This document shows positions 17,953-28,208 of a DNA stretch of 64,000 bases, in pieces. Positions within the stretch are counted from its first letter, which is position 1, and each line of letters opens with the position of its first letter. A model generated the notes under the pieces. It was given only the letters and a program-made list of their open reading frames with translations, had not been told where the DNA came from and ran no database searches. This DNA comes from an uncultured bacterium (GTDB lineage Bacteria; Cyanobacteriota; Vampirovibrionia; Gastranaerophilales; Gastranaerophilaceae): positions 26,436-90,435 of the forward strand of contig URXT01000006.1 of assembly GCA_900551915.1 (NCBI GenBank). Direction: 5' to 3'. Both the position numbers and the translations under genes were made by a program.

Positions 17953-18792
17953 TTAGTAATTTTTTACTAAAACCTCTGTAATTTTCCCTCTGCCGTTAGC
18001 ATTTGCATTTATGGCACGTGAAGCAAAAACTTTGTTAATTTTATAACTTGAATACAACTCGTGAACTAATTTTGTGTCAGAATTAGAGAGCATAAACTTC
18101 ACACCCATAGAATCCAATTCATCACAAACTTCCCGGAGTTTAAATTGCATATCAATGTCAAAACCATCCTTTGTATATGATGTAAAACTGGATGTTTCAC
18201 TTAGAGGCACGTAAGGCGGGTCAAAATAGACAAAATCACCCTTTTTTACCTTATTTAGGACTTCTGAAAAATCAGCACATTTAATTTCAGTATTTTTTAA
18301 TAATTTTGAGCAGTTAATTAAATTATCCGCATCCACAATTCTCGGATTTTTGTAATTGCCGAAAGGAACATTAAACTGTCCTTGTGCATTTACCCTATAC
18401 ATACCGTTGAAGCATGTTCTGTTTAGATAAATAAACCTGCCGGCTTTTTCAACATTTGATAAAGTGTTATATTTTTTTGTTCTGTCAAGATTCCTGATTT
18501 TCAAAAAATAATCTTTTGTGATCTCATGCTTGTTTAAATCTTGAATTAACTCATAAACATTATCCCGCACCACTGAGTATAGATTTATAAGTTCTGCATT
18601 CATATCAGAAATGTAACCATTTTCAGGCTGTAATTCAAAAAATAATGCACCGCCTCCAATAAATGGTTCAAAATATCTATTATAAGATTCAGGCATATTT
18701 TTTAAAAGCTCAAACATGAGCTGGCGTTTACCTCCAACCCATTTTACAAGCGGATATGTTTGCGTATTTTCTTTTTCTAAAACTACTGCCAT
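17953..18792 (-). CDS. dpnM: DNA adenine methyltransferase, Dam/DpnM type (GATC)
   Basis: A 279-residue alpha-class N6-adenine methyltransferase. The SAM-binding motif FEPFIGGGALFFEL is near residue 43, the catalytic FVYFDPPYVPLSETSSFTSYTKDGF is near 190, and the N-terminal PLVKWVGGKRQLM is typical of Dam. It methylates the adenine of GATC in double-stranded DNA, protecting the host from the adjacent endonuclease. ATG 18790-18792 lies inside the end of the upstream gene (10-bp overlap) with AAGGA six bases ahead, so translation is coupled. Confidence 0.93.
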   Translation of the reverse strand: MAVVLEKENTQTYPLVKWVGGKRQLMFELLKNMPESYNRYFEPFIGGGALFFELQPENGYISDMNAELINLYSVVRDNVYELIQDLNKHEITKDYFLKIRNLDRTKKYNTLSNVEKAGRFIYLNRTCFNGMYRVNAQGQFNVPFGNYKNPRIVDADNLINCSKLLKNTEIKCADFSEVLNKVKKGDFVYFDPPYVPLSETSSFTSYTKDGFDIDMQFKLREVCDELDSMGVKFMLSNSDTKLVHELYSSYKINKVFASRAINANANGRGKITEVLVKNY

Positions 18793-19589
18793 TTTAGTTC
18801 CTTATTTGAAAACTTCTGTTCAAACCTTTTAACTGATAGGTCTAAGTATTCTTTTTCCAAATCTATACCAATAAATTTTCTGCCTAATTCTAATGCCATT
18901 ATACCAGTAGTTGAACTTCCTGTGAAGGGGTCCAGTATTAAATCGCCTTCATTTGTACAAGCAAGGATTATCCGTCTTAACAATTCTACAGGCTTTTGTG
19001 TCGGATGTTTCCCGCAAGTTTTCTCCCAAGGTTTTGGTGTATCAATTCGCCATACAGAACGCATTTGTTTTTCAGGCTTTTTTATAAAATCGTCTTTTCC
19101 CCAGTCTCCATTTTTGGTTATTTCATAGTTGAATGTATGTTTAGCTTTTTTATTTTTTTTCGCCCACAAAAGAGTTTCATGGCTTGCCGTAAAATACCTG
19201 CAACTCATATTTGGAGAAGCATTTGGTTTAAACCAGCATATATCATTTAAAATATTAAAACCGGATTTTTGTAGTGCAAAACCGCAGGCATATATTGAGT
19301 GATATGTTCCTGAAATCCATATTGTACCGTTAGGTTGTAAAACTCTTTTACAAGCATTAATCCACTTTTGGTGAAATTCAAAATCTTCTTCTAATCCTTT
19401 GCTTTCATCCCACTTACCTTTGTTAACCGAAACAACTTTGCCTGAATGGCAAGTAATCCCACCGTTTGATAACAAATAAGGAGGATCCGCAAAAATCATA
19501 TCAATGGATTCCGGTGTTGCTTTGTTCAAAATTTCAATACAATCGCCTAAAAATAGCTGTATATCTTCTTTTTCATAATACTTTTGCAT
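18783..19589 (-). CDS. dpnA: Second DNA methyltransferase, DpnA type
   Basis: A 268-residue beta-class methyltransferase, the same length as pneumococcal DpnA. The catalytic motif FADPPYLLSNGG comes first (about residue 35) and the SAM motif LDPFTGSSTTGIMALELGRKFIGID last (~217). The DpnA family also methylates GATC and can act on single-stranded DNA, which in pneumococcus helps unmethylated incoming plasmids survive. A TATAAT sits only 7 bases before the ATG and no ribosome site is seen, so the operon mRNA may be leaderless. Gene order here is A-M-B. Confidence 0.92.
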   Translation of the reverse strand: MQKYYEKEDIQLFLGDCIEILNKATPESIDMIFADPPYLLSNGGITCHSGKVVSVNKGKWDESKGLEEDFEFHQKWINACKRVLQPNGTIWISGTYHSIYACGFALQKSGFNILNDICWFKPNASPNMSCRYFTASHETLLWAKKNKKAKHTFNYEITKNGDWGKDDFIKKPEKQMRSVWRIDTPKPWEKTCGKHPTQKPVELLRRIILACTNEGDLILDPFTGSSTTGIMALELGRKFIGIDLEKEYLDLSVKRFEQKFSNKELKWQ

Positions 19590-19650
19590 TGTATAAATTA
19601 TAATATAAAAATGATTTTTATAGTAGGAATATGACGGTTTATTTAATTCT

Positions 19651-19677
19651 AAGAAAACGGAGCCTGTATCGGCTCCG
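19651..19677 (-). terminator. Intrinsic terminator
   Basis: CGGAGCC (19658-19664) pairs with GGCTCCG (19671-19677). On the minus strand the stem is followed by TTTTCTT, so it ends the 19709-20161 transcript. Confidence 0.75.
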
Positions 19678-19708
19678 AATTATGAACCCCGACTGGTATT
19701 CCTGTTCC

Positions 19709-20161
19709 CTATTTTCGTCTGAAGGCCGTAACTTCAATACCATTAAACGTATTCTCCCATTCCTCAACAATTTTAAATAGTTCATCCTCTGTAAATAATG
19801 TATCTGCCCAAACAATGTAACCTGAGTGTTTTAAACCTTTCAAAAAGTTGTCTGAAATAACAAGCTTTAAATAAGACAATCCAGCTTCGCGGATTTTTGT
19901 TTCAAAAGTTAGTGCTCTTAGATTCTTTTCCTCTTCTGTGTCGTCAATAGCAAATTCCGGTTTAAAGTTTACGAAAAACAGCAATTCTTTATCAATGAAT
20001 CTGTCTTGAAAGATATCTTGTGGAGTACAACCGGTGCCGTCCGAAACAGCTACACATTCAGTTAATCGTCTTACTGTTCTCGGAATATTCATATCTTTGA
20101 ATAGTTTTGTGTACTCATCATTGATGTCTTTGAAGGTTCTTGTTTTAACATTTTTGTCCAT
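19709..20161 (-). CDS. Hypothetical island protein
   Basis: A 150-residue, acidic, cytoplasmic protein starting at ATG 20159-20161 with a strong AAGGAG site. No motif is recognised. The N-terminal half contains ECVAVSDGTGCTPQDIFQD and the second half is predicted alpha/beta. It has its own terminator at the 3' side. It lies between the restriction-modification operon and the autotransporter and could be cargo of either. Confidence 0.6.
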   Translation of the reverse strand: MDKNVKTRTFKDINDEYTKLFKDMNIPRTVRRLTECVAVSDGTGCTPQDIFQDRFIDKELLFFVNFKPEFAIDDTEEEKNLRALTFETKIREAGLSYLKLVISDNFLKGLKHSGYIVWADTLFTEDELFKIVEEWENTFNGIEVTAFRRK

Positions 20162-20289
20162 AAAATTTCTCCTTTTTATCCTTTTATTTAATATAAAAAT
20201 TAAATTTCAGGTGTCAGAATATGAAAATTTGCCCCGGAGTACTTGAAAACTAATTTCCTTAATAAGTTTTTAAGCTTAAAAATCTGGCA

Positions 20290-20327
20290 AAACAGAATGA
20301 CAGCCTTTGTTTTAGGGCTGTCATTCT
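20290..20327 (-). terminator. Strong hairpin after the autotransporter
   Basis: A perfect 12-bp stem: AGAATGACAGCC (20294-20305) and GGCTGTCATTCT (20316-20327) with a 10-nt loop. On the minus strand it is followed by GTTTTG. Confidence 0.65.
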
Positions 20328-20362
20328 TATATGCAAAAACTTTATAAAAAAAATAGTGTAAA

Positions 20363-23300
20363 CTATAAATTTTGTTCTTGTTTTTCCGGTTCTGACTCTT
20401 TTCCAAGCATATATTTTCCGCCAAATGAGGCCGCTATACCGTTTCTTCCTCCGTTACGCAGCATAATTTGGGCGTATGCAGTAAATCTATCCTTGAAAAC
20501 CCGCTGGATGCCTAAACCATAGCTAAAATACGGTTTGATACTGAGTTCCGGAAGTGAGGTTGTGTTTGCTGTTACGTTTGTGTCATCCATTATGTTCCAG
20601 TGCATACCGAATGCTGCATAGGGCTGCCAGCCGTTTTGAGTGTTCATGATGAAACGAACATTCGGTGCAACCTGAATTGCGTGCAGAGGGTCTGAATTTA
20701 TTTTCACTCCGGCTCCGTTTGTGTAGTCAAAAGCGTTGACAAATGTGTAGCTGAGCATTAAGTTTGGCTGTATTATGTAACGTCCGTTTTTGAATTCAAA
20801 GTTGTAACCTGTTTTATTAGCAATACCTGCCATCAGCATAGGAAAGTTTTCGTTTCCGTACATTGTGCTTGCTTCTGAAATATTCATACCAACACCTGCT
20901 GTTAAACCGGTGAAGAAATTACCTTTGTAGAATGTTGCAGTTGCACCGAGAGTACCGCCGTTCTGGTAAATTGAATTACCAGAATAACTTTGATGTGCAC
21001 CTTGATAAGCTATGTACGGGCTTACTACACCATAAAACCCGTGTTTTGTTTTGAACATTTCTGTATCACCGCCGATAAATGAGCCATAGCTGAAATTATC
21101 TACTTTCGGTCCGTTCTTTAATCCTACGCTGTCGTATGATGCGTAAGGTCTGTACCACATTCCTTTTGAGTTCATCTCATTGGAATTGTATTCCACACCT
21201 AGAGTTTCTGAGAGTGCATATTGATTGGCTTTTTGTTCAGTAAGTCTTATTGTAGATGGTTTTAGCATATACATGTCCATGTGAGTGAATGCATTCTGGT
21301 AAGTATCAAGCATAGCCATATACCCGCCAAGCTGTGATGATACAGGAGATGACATTACAGCAGGGTTGTATGCGTCAGATGTTCCGGGGTTAGGATTTGG
21401 ATTGTCAGGAGTACCTCCGCCACGGGTGAAGATAAAATTTCCGTCATCTTTATCGTAAGTAACTCCATATTTCCAAATCGGGGAATAAGCGACTTCCGAG
21501 ATGGATGTTGTAACATTATTTCTCAAACCCTCATCTGCAAAAAGAATTTTTGTTATGTTTCTGTCTGTGCTTGTAAGTAAATTTATTTGGTTAACGTTGA
21601 CTAAATTATTTCCGAGATTGTAGTTGTCTGCTGTAATTCTGTCCATTGATTTATTTGCCAAATCCACGTCAACAGCTAAATTTAAATTATCGTTAAGGGT
21701 AAAGTTGTTTAAGTGCATCGTACCGACTGCATTGTTTGCCATATTAAGATTTGATGCTGAATTAACAGTCATGTTATTGCCGTCAAACAAATCATCCGAG
21801 GCAATATTTACATTTGCCTGTTCCATCATTACGTCAAGTGCAGAAACTTTCTTTTCAAAGTTTACTGTTCCTCTGTTAATGTTCAGTTTTGCACCTGCAA
21901 CGCCTGTTAATCTGTCGCGTAAAGTTATCTCGCTGTCTATCCCGCCTGTAAGAGTGATTACGGAAGTATCGGATGTTACGGTTATTCCGTTTCCGTTATT
22001 TTCTATTACAGAATTGCCTGAAATATTAACAGACCCTGCTGTTTTGATACCCTCTGAGTTATTGGAAATTTCTGAATTATTTATATTTACTACAGCATCT
22101 TTATTTGTACCGGTTACAACATTGTTGGCACCTGTTACTTTTACATTATTCAGATTTAAGGTTGTTGCGTTGTCCAGTTTGAATAATGAATGATTGTTAC
22201 CGTTGATGATTGAACGTTCATTACTTTCAGAGGGTACAGGTGCAAGAACGCCATTTATATATATTGTACCAGCACTTGTTGTTCCCAAATCTGATGTAAC
22301 TTCATATACATCGTTGGAGGAATCAAAGTTAAAATTTCTGTCTTCTTTTGTATCAAGCTGATTTATGAGAGCCAGAGTATCTCCCATAACTCCCTGATAC
22401 GTTTTATCTTCCCAGACTGTATCTGTAACTGTCAAAGCAAGACTGTCATTTGTGGTGTCAGTTGTTGCAAGACCGATATTTCCGTAGTTTGTTCCTTTTT
22501 GTGAATAGTAATTAAAAACGTCATTCCATTTTACGGTTGGGGTTACAGTATCGTAAATGGTTTTTGAAACAGTTCCGAGTGCAATATTCTCACCTGAAAT
22601 TTCTGCATCAAGAGCAAGCTGAATTGAGTCATTGTTTGAGTCAATAAGCTGGACAATAAATTCCTTATCCGGTGTTGAACCGTTAATGAAATCAATGGAT
22701 GAAACAGTAACAGTTCCGCTTGAACCGTCTCCTACGATAAGTTTATCTGCTGAGGCTTTTTCTCCGGACAAATCTATATCGAATTTATAACCTGTTTCCA
22801 CAGTTGATGTAAGTTTTTCTATATTGTAATCTGTTGTTTTTTCATCCTGAAAATTTATGTTCCCGCTCTGTGCATTCAAAGAAGCATCTTTAAATGTATC
22901 TGAGTTAAATTCAAGATTGGAATTTGTGAGAGTTGCATTTGCGTTGCCTGCACTGCCGTTGATGATTGTTGTATCATTTTTACCTCCTGAAATATTCATT
23001 CCATATTCTGTGGAAGATAAAATATTTCCATCAATGTGAGCATTTTTCAAATTCACAACTGCATCAGGATTGGAAACAGTAATAAGTGTTTCGTTGCCTG
23101 TAAGTTTCGTATTATTTAGATTTAGGGTCGAGTTGTTTGCAAGTTCAAAGCCTGAATTTGAGTTAAGGTTTATTTCTGAACGGGTTCCGTTTTCTGCAAT
23201 GCCGTTGATGTTCAATGTTCCTGCGTAGGTTTGTCCGGGATTTTCTGTTGCGTTGTACTTATCCTGAGCTGAGTCAAAGTTGAAATTTCGCTCCTCTGAT

Positions 23301-24756
23301 GTCTGGAGCTGATTTACAAGTTTTAACGTATCGCCCATTGAACCTGATAAATTTTTTCACCTTCGGTTGTTTTTGTTAAATATTCAATACTGTCGTTGGT
23401 TGTGTTTGTTGTACCGAGGCTTAGACCAGTGGTTGTGGTATTTGTCTGCTCATATTTATTGAATTTATCTTTCCAGTTGACGTTTGCTTGTACTGTATCG
23501 TTGGTGTGAATTGTTTCTGTTGAAGTTGTGTTGTATTTATCTTTCAAATTATCTGATAATCCGAGTTGAATATTGTCATCCTGAGTTTTCAAAATCTGAG
23601 CATTAAAATCTTTCAATTCTCCGTTGAAGTTTATATCCGAGATTGTAACAGTGCCGGATGAGCCTTCTCCTGTTGAAATAGTATCAGGTACAGGAGCAAG
23701 TTTTGTCAGGTCGACATCCACTGTATAATTTACACTTTCTAACGATGTAAGCTGGTTAATCTGGTAATTTTCGGATTTTCCGTTTGCAAAGTGAACTGTT
23801 CCGCTATTGGCATTGAGATTTGTTCTTGTATCTGCAAAAGCTCTTTCACTAATATACAGGTTTGTGTCTGTCAGGCTTGCATTTGCGTTGATTACTGAAT
23901 TGTTCAGGATTACTTTTGATGTGTTATCTCCTTGAATTTTAAGGTTATATTTTGTTGACCCGTTTATTGTATCGTCAAAATTTACAGTACCCCCATTTAC
24001 TGATTTTAATGTTATTGTTGAGTTTGCTCCAACATAGATTGCGTTATTCTCACCTGAAGTTGTAGAGTTTCCGCTAAAATCTGTTAAATTTGTTTTCTCA
24101 TTACTCCCATCAGCAGAAATTTGTAAATTTGTTGTTGTAAAAATTGCCCCGCCTTTTGAGGCATAGTTGTTATAAAATTTACCAGAAATGTTTCCAATAT
24201 TACCTATATTATAGATTGCTCCGCCTCTTCCATCCTGAACCGTAAGTGTCTGTGCTTTATTCCCGATGAAATCACCGATAATATTACTAATACTCCCTGA
24301 GTTGTATATAGCTGCACCATAACCTGTTCCAGCATCCATATAATTATCTGTAAAATTTGAATTTATATCTCCAATCGTTCCTGCATTATATATTGCAGCA
24401 CCATAACCTTGTTTACTTATTTCAATATAATTTTCTGTAAAATTTCCGCTTATACTTTTGATTGTGCCTTCGTTTGAGATAGCTCCACCCCTTGTGTAGA
24501 AAATATAAAGAGCATTGTTAGTCCATATTGAATTATGAATGAAATCTGCAATAATATCCCCTTGACTTTCTCCATATTTTACTTCTATTGCTCCTCCATA
24601 TGTTTCTGCATAATTCCCATTTATTATTCTAATTTTATTAGGTTTTAAATCTTTATATACTGTATTTGCTTCAACCTGTTTGGCCAATAAAAATGTACAT
24701 GATACGACAAATGCAACTTTTAATACTCTCTTTACGAGCTTTTTACTTATTTTCAC
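20363..24756 (-). pseudogene. Large autotransporter adhesin, split by one-base frameshift
   Basis: Two overlapping frames (24756-23323 and 23338-20363) make one ~1,470-residue type V secreted protein. The start is GTG 24754-24756 (GAGG eight bases ahead), giving signal peptide VKISKKLVKRVLKVAFVVSC...VEA. The passenger begins with repeats of the GGAIYNxGxIGNISGxFxxN type (beta-helix). Two ~330-residue modules follow, each with YQGxMGDTLxLxNQL and NFNFDS. The C-terminal ~270 residues form an autotransporter barrel ending in AASFGGKYML. At 23343-23344 the first module reads YQVQWAIR-stop; one more G (GGG instead of GG) restores YQGSMGDTLKLVNQL. Confidence 0.85.
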
Positions 24757-24983
24757 AGCTATTTCCTCATTTAAACACACCAAAATAAATAAAACAGTGT
24801 ATTATTGTGAAATTACACGTTATACAAGAATTTAGCCTGCGGATTTTTGTTTACATTTTGTAAAAAATACATCAAAAGTATTAAAGTTTTTTATTGCCTA
24901 AGACGTATAAATATGCTATAAGTAGTAGATAATGTGTAAATTACATCAGAATATTTATTTTAATGCGTCTTGAAATGGTGTAT

Positions 24984-25529
24984 TTACAGCTCGAATTGTC
25001 GATAGCTGTTGTCGATTTCATCCTGACTTATACCGATATATCTCAAAGTGATTTGCGGGGAGGAATGGTTGAAAATCATTTGTAACATTGCAACATCTTT
25101 GAACTGTTTGTAATGGTGATAACCCATGGACTTGCGCATACTATGAGTGCCTATGTTTGCATTTACGCCGACGGCTTTACACGTTTCGTTCAACATTCTG
25201 TAAACTTGGGAACGGTCTAACCTGCGTTGTTTTTGACTCAGAAACAACGGTTCATCATCTTCTTTGTCTTTTATGAAGTCGTTTAGGAGTTTTTTGAGTT
25301 TGTCGTTGATGGGAAATCGTTTACACTTGCCTGTTTTTTGCTCGTTAAGTTCTATATGGGTTTTGTTACGAACATCTTTTACATCAAGAGACAGAATGTC
25401 TGAAACGCGTAAACCTGAATTACAGCCTAAAACAAATAATAATCTGTTACGCGGGCTTTTCTTTGCTAAGTAATTTTCCACGGCTTTTATTTGTTTCTTG
25501 TCCCTGATAGGTTCAACTAAATGCTTCAT
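24984..25529 (-). CDS. Small tyrosine recombinase (FimB/FimE-sized)
   Basis: A 181-residue recombinase with the catalytic set intact: Arg in NSGLRVSDIL (~40), Lys in the EQKTGK turn, HSMRKSMGY (HxxR), FNHSSPQITLRYIGIS with the second His and the Tyr nucleophile. It has only a ~30-residue N-terminal arm before the catalytic domain, like the fim-switch recombinases, not a full phage integrase. ATG has AAGGAAAA upstream. It sits directly before the autotransporter's promoter region (24757-24983), so a role in switching that gene is possible but unproven. Confidence 0.88.
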   Translation of the reverse strand: MKHLVEPIRDKKQIKAVENYLAKKSPRNRLLFVLGCNSGLRVSDILSLDVKDVRNKTHIELNEQKTGKCKRFPINDKLKKLLNDFIKDKEDDEPLFLSQKQRRLDRSQVYRMLNETCKAVGVNANIGTHSMRKSMGYHHYKQFKDVAMLQMIFNHSSPQITLRYIGISQDEIDNSYRQFEL

Positions 25530-25598
25530 CTTTTTTCCTTTCTTTTACATCAAATTGCACAGTTTTGTGACTTTATTTAATATAAAATTCAGGATATG

Positions 25599-25622
25599 AA
25601 AAACCGGAGGAATTTACTCCGG
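25599..25622 (-). terminator. Intrinsic terminator
   Basis: CCGGAG (25604-25609) pairs with CTCCGG (25617-25622). On the minus strand a T5 run follows the stem, just after the stop of the lysozyme-like gene. Confidence 0.75.
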
Positions 25623-25630
25623 CTCGACAT

Positions 25631-26611
25631 TTATACTGACCTGTAATAACCTCTAACTTCGGTTCCATTGCTTCTGGTGTAGGGTCTGACATAAATCGTT
25701 CCGCCTCTGAGGCTTGCGGTGTAGAGTTCGTTTTCGGTCGGAACTCCTATTGATTGAAGCTGTGCCATAATTTCCGGTTCGTTTGCCAAGTATTCATCAC
25801 CGGACATTTGAGAGATTGATTCGCGGGAGAAGATTTTGCCGCTGCCGCTTAAGGGGTTTAGATAGCCGGAGTAATCGACTTGTGGGTTTTCGGGTTTTAT
25901 TAGGCCATCTTTTAATTGCTGTTCGATTATCGGGAGGTTCTTTTCAAATTCTTCACGGGTCATTTCGCCTATTTCCTGTGGCGTGAAGATTGGATTGCCG
26001 TCCTTGTCGACACGAAGCTCTACACCTATTTTAAAAAGTTTTGAAGGCTGTTGCGGAGTTGCTGTTCTGGCTGAATTAGGCTGTACAGTGGTAGTGCTGT
26101 CGCTTTTTAATCCTGTAATCCCGGATACATCGTAACCCGCAAACTTTTTTAAATATTCTTCAATACTTGTTCCGTAACCATCCTTGGGGATATACTTACC
26201 GTTACTTTGAAGATATTCCTTCAATTTACCTTGACCTAATAAATGTGTAGCTGCAAGCATTCCAGATTGAGTAATAGGTATCTCATTTATTACTTTTCCA
26301 TCATATTTTTGGGCAAAATTCTTGATATAACTCCATTGTTTTTGTTTGTATATACGCTGTGCATTTTCCTGTGCTTGAGGGCTATTTAGGAAATCTTCAA
26401 CGCTATATATCCCATCTTTGCCTGTAAATTCTCCATCCCATTTGTTATTATAATTATTATTTGGTTTTCGCTTATAATATCCTGCATCCACCATTGCAGC
26501 TTCTCCCATCTGGTATTTACCAATGTATCCGGCAGTATTTACGGCTTTGTAATTTCCGCCAGACTCTCTGGCTCCTAAATCATTGTAAAAGTCGTCTAGT
26601 GTTTTTCCCAT
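25631..26611 (-). CDS. Lysozyme/lytic-transglycosylase-like protein
   Basis: A ~326-residue protein. The N-terminal ~140 residues carry ARESGGNYKAVNTAGYIGKYQMGEAAM, a transglycosylase/lysozyme-fold motif with the catalytic Glu in RESGG followed by the GKYQ element, and LAATHLLGQGKLKEYL typical of such folds. The C-terminal ~130 residues contain repeated acidic helices (FTPQEIGEMTREEFEKNLPIIEQQLKDG and a similar SREISQMSGDEYLANEPEIMAQL unit). ATG 26609-26611 has AAAGGA seven bases ahead; two earlier ATGs are weaker. No signal peptide is seen, so it may be a phage-derived wall hydrolase. Confidence 0.72.
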   Translation of the reverse strand: MGKTLDDFYNDLGARESGGNYKAVNTAGYIGKYQMGEAAMVDAGYYKRKPNNNYNNKWDGEFTGKDGIYSVEDFLNSPQAQENAQRIYKQKQWSYIKNFAQKYDGKVINEIPITQSGMLAATHLLGQGKLKEYLQSNGKYIPKDGYGTSIEEYLKKFAGYDVSGITGLKSDSTTTVQPNSARTATPQQPSKLFKIGVELRVDKDGNPIFTPQEIGEMTREEFEKNLPIIEQQLKDGLIKPENPQVDYSGYLNPLSGSGKIFSRESISQMSGDEYLANEPEIMAQLQSIGVPTENELYTASLRGGTIYVRPYTRSNGTEVRGYYRSV

Positions 26612-26636
26612 AAATTTTCCTTTCATTTTCATTGCA

Positions 26637-26660
26637 AAATGAAGGTACTTTTTGTACCTT
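26637..26660 (-). terminator. Hairpin between two minus-strand genes
   Basis: AAGGTAC (26642-26648) pairs with GTACCTT (26654-26660). It lies 3' of the secreted protein at 26711 and just ahead of the lysozyme-like gene, so it may terminate or attenuate. Confidence 0.5.
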
Positions 26661-26710
26661 TTTGCGTGCTACTTATATTTCTACTCATTAGCAAAGTTTC
26701 TTATTTAAAC

Positions 26711-27208
26711 TTATTGTTTGTATGCCCACTGATACATACCATCTTTGTACTTTGCCACATATTGTACATTGTCTCCGTTTGAACCTGTCAGTTTTATATC
26801 GTGATAACCATTAGTTTTTTCACTTCTGATATCGACTATTTCCTGCGGTTCAAACACTAAAGTCGATATATCTTTATATCCGTTTGGCTGTTTCTGTAAA
26901 ATAAATAAGGAATATCCGGCGGTTCCCCAGTAAAATGTTGAATACACAAGTCCGATAATTTCGTTAATTCCATCTTCATTTAAATCAACTTCAAAAGCCC
27001 TGGCTGATTTCGGCTCAATTCCAGCAAGGTCTTTAATTTCAGCCGGCGACATGTTTTGTGATTTTAAAACATATTCATAAAGGATTTTACTTGCCTGCGG
27101 GTTTGGTTTGTCATCGTTAAAGTTCAGCTTTTTGTATGTTCCGAAGGCTAATACAGGCTGAACTAAAAATATTGTTATTAAGGATGAGAGGAAAACATTT
27201 TTTAACAA
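26711..27208 (-). CDS. Secreted hypothetical protein with a DxNxDG calcium-loop-like motif
   Basis: A 165-residue protein with a signal peptide (LLKNVFLSSLITIFLVQPVLA, cleaved ~21). Residues ~75-85 read DLNEDGINEIIG, an EF-hand/FG-GAP-type calcium loop also common in uncharacterised periplasmic proteins. The rest is beta-rich. The start is TTG 27206-27208 with AAGGT about nine bases upstream. No function is recognised. Confidence 0.6.
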   Translation of the reverse strand: MLKNVFLSSLITIFLVQPVLAFGTYKKLNFNDDKPNPQASKILYEYVLKSQNMSPAEIKDLAGIEPKSARAFEVDLNEDGINEIIGLVYSTFYWGTAGYSLFILQKQPNGYKDISTLVFEPQEIVDIRSEKTNGYHDIKLTGSNGDNVQYVAKYKDGMYQWAYKQ

Positions 27209-27339
27209 AGATATATACCTTATTAATTTGTACAGATTTATTATATCATTTGGGACTTGATTTCGTCAAGAAAGTTTATGCTGCAATTTCAGACTTTTAT
27301 GAGAAGATATCTTAAGAAAAAAAGAATTGGGGAAGCAAT

Positions 27340-27525
27340 ATGGTAAAAAATATAACTGAATTAACGCAAGAATTAAAGCAATTAAAAACAGAATTGGAAA
27401 ATTTGAACTCAATTATTGAAAATGACGGCAGGTTGTATGAAAATTTACGAATAATCAAATGTTTGAAAATGAGAATTGTTGAGTTGCAAGCAGCGGTAGA
27501 TTTCCTCAAAAAAAAGAGCTGTTAA
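27340..27525 (+). CDS. Small coiled-coil protein
   Basis: A 61-residue protein with heptad-like leucines throughout (ITELTQELKQLKTELENLNSII) and a good GGGGAAG site before ATG. It is probably a small dimer. Its stop codon lies inside the hairpin that terminates the convergent gene at 27566. It could be a spurious frame, but the ribosome site and composition favour a real gene. Confidence 0.5.
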   Translation: MVKNITELTQELKQLKTELENLNSIIENDGRLYENLRIIKCLKMRIVELQAAVDFLKKKSC

Positions 27526-27536
27526 AATAACAGCTC
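27508..27536 (-). terminator. Intrinsic terminator of the 28-kb operon
   Basis: GAGCTGTTA (27516-27524) and TAACAGCTC (27528-27536) form a perfect 9-bp stem with a 3-nt loop. On the minus strand it is followed by an uninterrupted T-run (27515-27508). Confidence 0.88.
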
Positions 27537-27565
27537 AGTTACATAGATTGAAACAATTAATTTGT

Positions 27566-28207
27566 CTAAGAATTTTGCTCTCTCGTATATTTGCAAATTA
27601 AATTAAAGACTTCAACATCACTGCATTCGTAGTTCTTAAAATAATTTTCAATATCTTTGCCTTTTACATCCCAAAATGATTTTTGATTTTGTTTTTCAAA
27701 TTGTTTTATAAGATAGTCGCACAATGCTAAGCAAGTAGTGTTAGCTTTTTCGTCATTTGCATACACAGTTTCTAACAATTTTTCTGTAGAAGGAGAATAG
27801 TTTAAACTATGATTTTTGCCTATTTGCGTGTCATTCAATCCATAATCCCATGTGGTAAACATTTCTTTTTTTTCTGTAATTTTAATGTGTTCTTTTATTT
27901 TATTTATATCCAGACACATTATATATGAGTCAGTAATACAAGATTGCCAATATTGTAAGAATTTCAGTTCAGAAAATTCGTCTAGGATTGATTGAATTAA
28001 CTCTGTAGAAAAATACAGTAATTCGGATAAATCATAGATATCGACAAGAAAATACCATCCGCAATTATTTTTATGCTTTAGTGCAAAATTCCACTCATCA
28101 AGAAGCCTGCATAATAAAATTGCGGGTTCTGCACCCAAAATTTTTATTGCTGAATAGCCGACTAAAAGGTAGCCAAGTTCGTTAATAGATTTATAAATTG
28201 ATGCCAT
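27566..28207 (-). CDS. Hypothetical protein, possible phage-replication-type fold
   Basis: A 213-residue, Cys- and Trp-containing cytoplasmic protein. The N-terminal part (GAEPAILLCRLLDEWNFALKH, then WYFLVDIYDLSELLYFSTELIQSILDEFSELKFL) has the look of the DNA-binding N domain of DnaD/replication-initiator proteins, in which a helical winged helix tests for activation. I cannot confirm this from motifs alone. AAGGAG lies within the end of the upstream gene, one base away, so they are coupled. Confidence 0.5.
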   Translation of the reverse strand: MASIYKSINELGYLLVGYSAIKILGAEPAILLCRLLDEWNFALKHKNNCGWYFLVDIYDLSELLYFSTELIQSILDEFSELKFLQYWQSCITDSYIMCLDINKIKEHIKITEKKEMFTTWDYGLNDTQIGKNHSLNYSPSTEKLLETVYANDEKANTTCLALCDYLIKQFEKQNQKSFWDVKGKDIENYFKNYECSDVEVFNLICKYTREQNS

Positions 28208-28208
28208 G

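Noticed and set aside
21624-22193. 189-codon plus-strand frame
   Set aside because: It is antisense to the autotransporter passenger; its hydrophobic residues reflect the repeat codons of the real gene.
23323-24783. The 5' half of the autotransporter as a separate secreted protein
   Set aside because: It ends in the middle of a repeated module, and one added base joins it to the barrel-bearing half in exact register with the second module.
24784-24983. Invertible promoter of the autotransporter
   Set aside because: Only an imperfect ~13-bp inverted pair (AAGACG(T/C)AT at 24900 and ~24962-24974) is visible, too weak to claim a switch from sequence alone.
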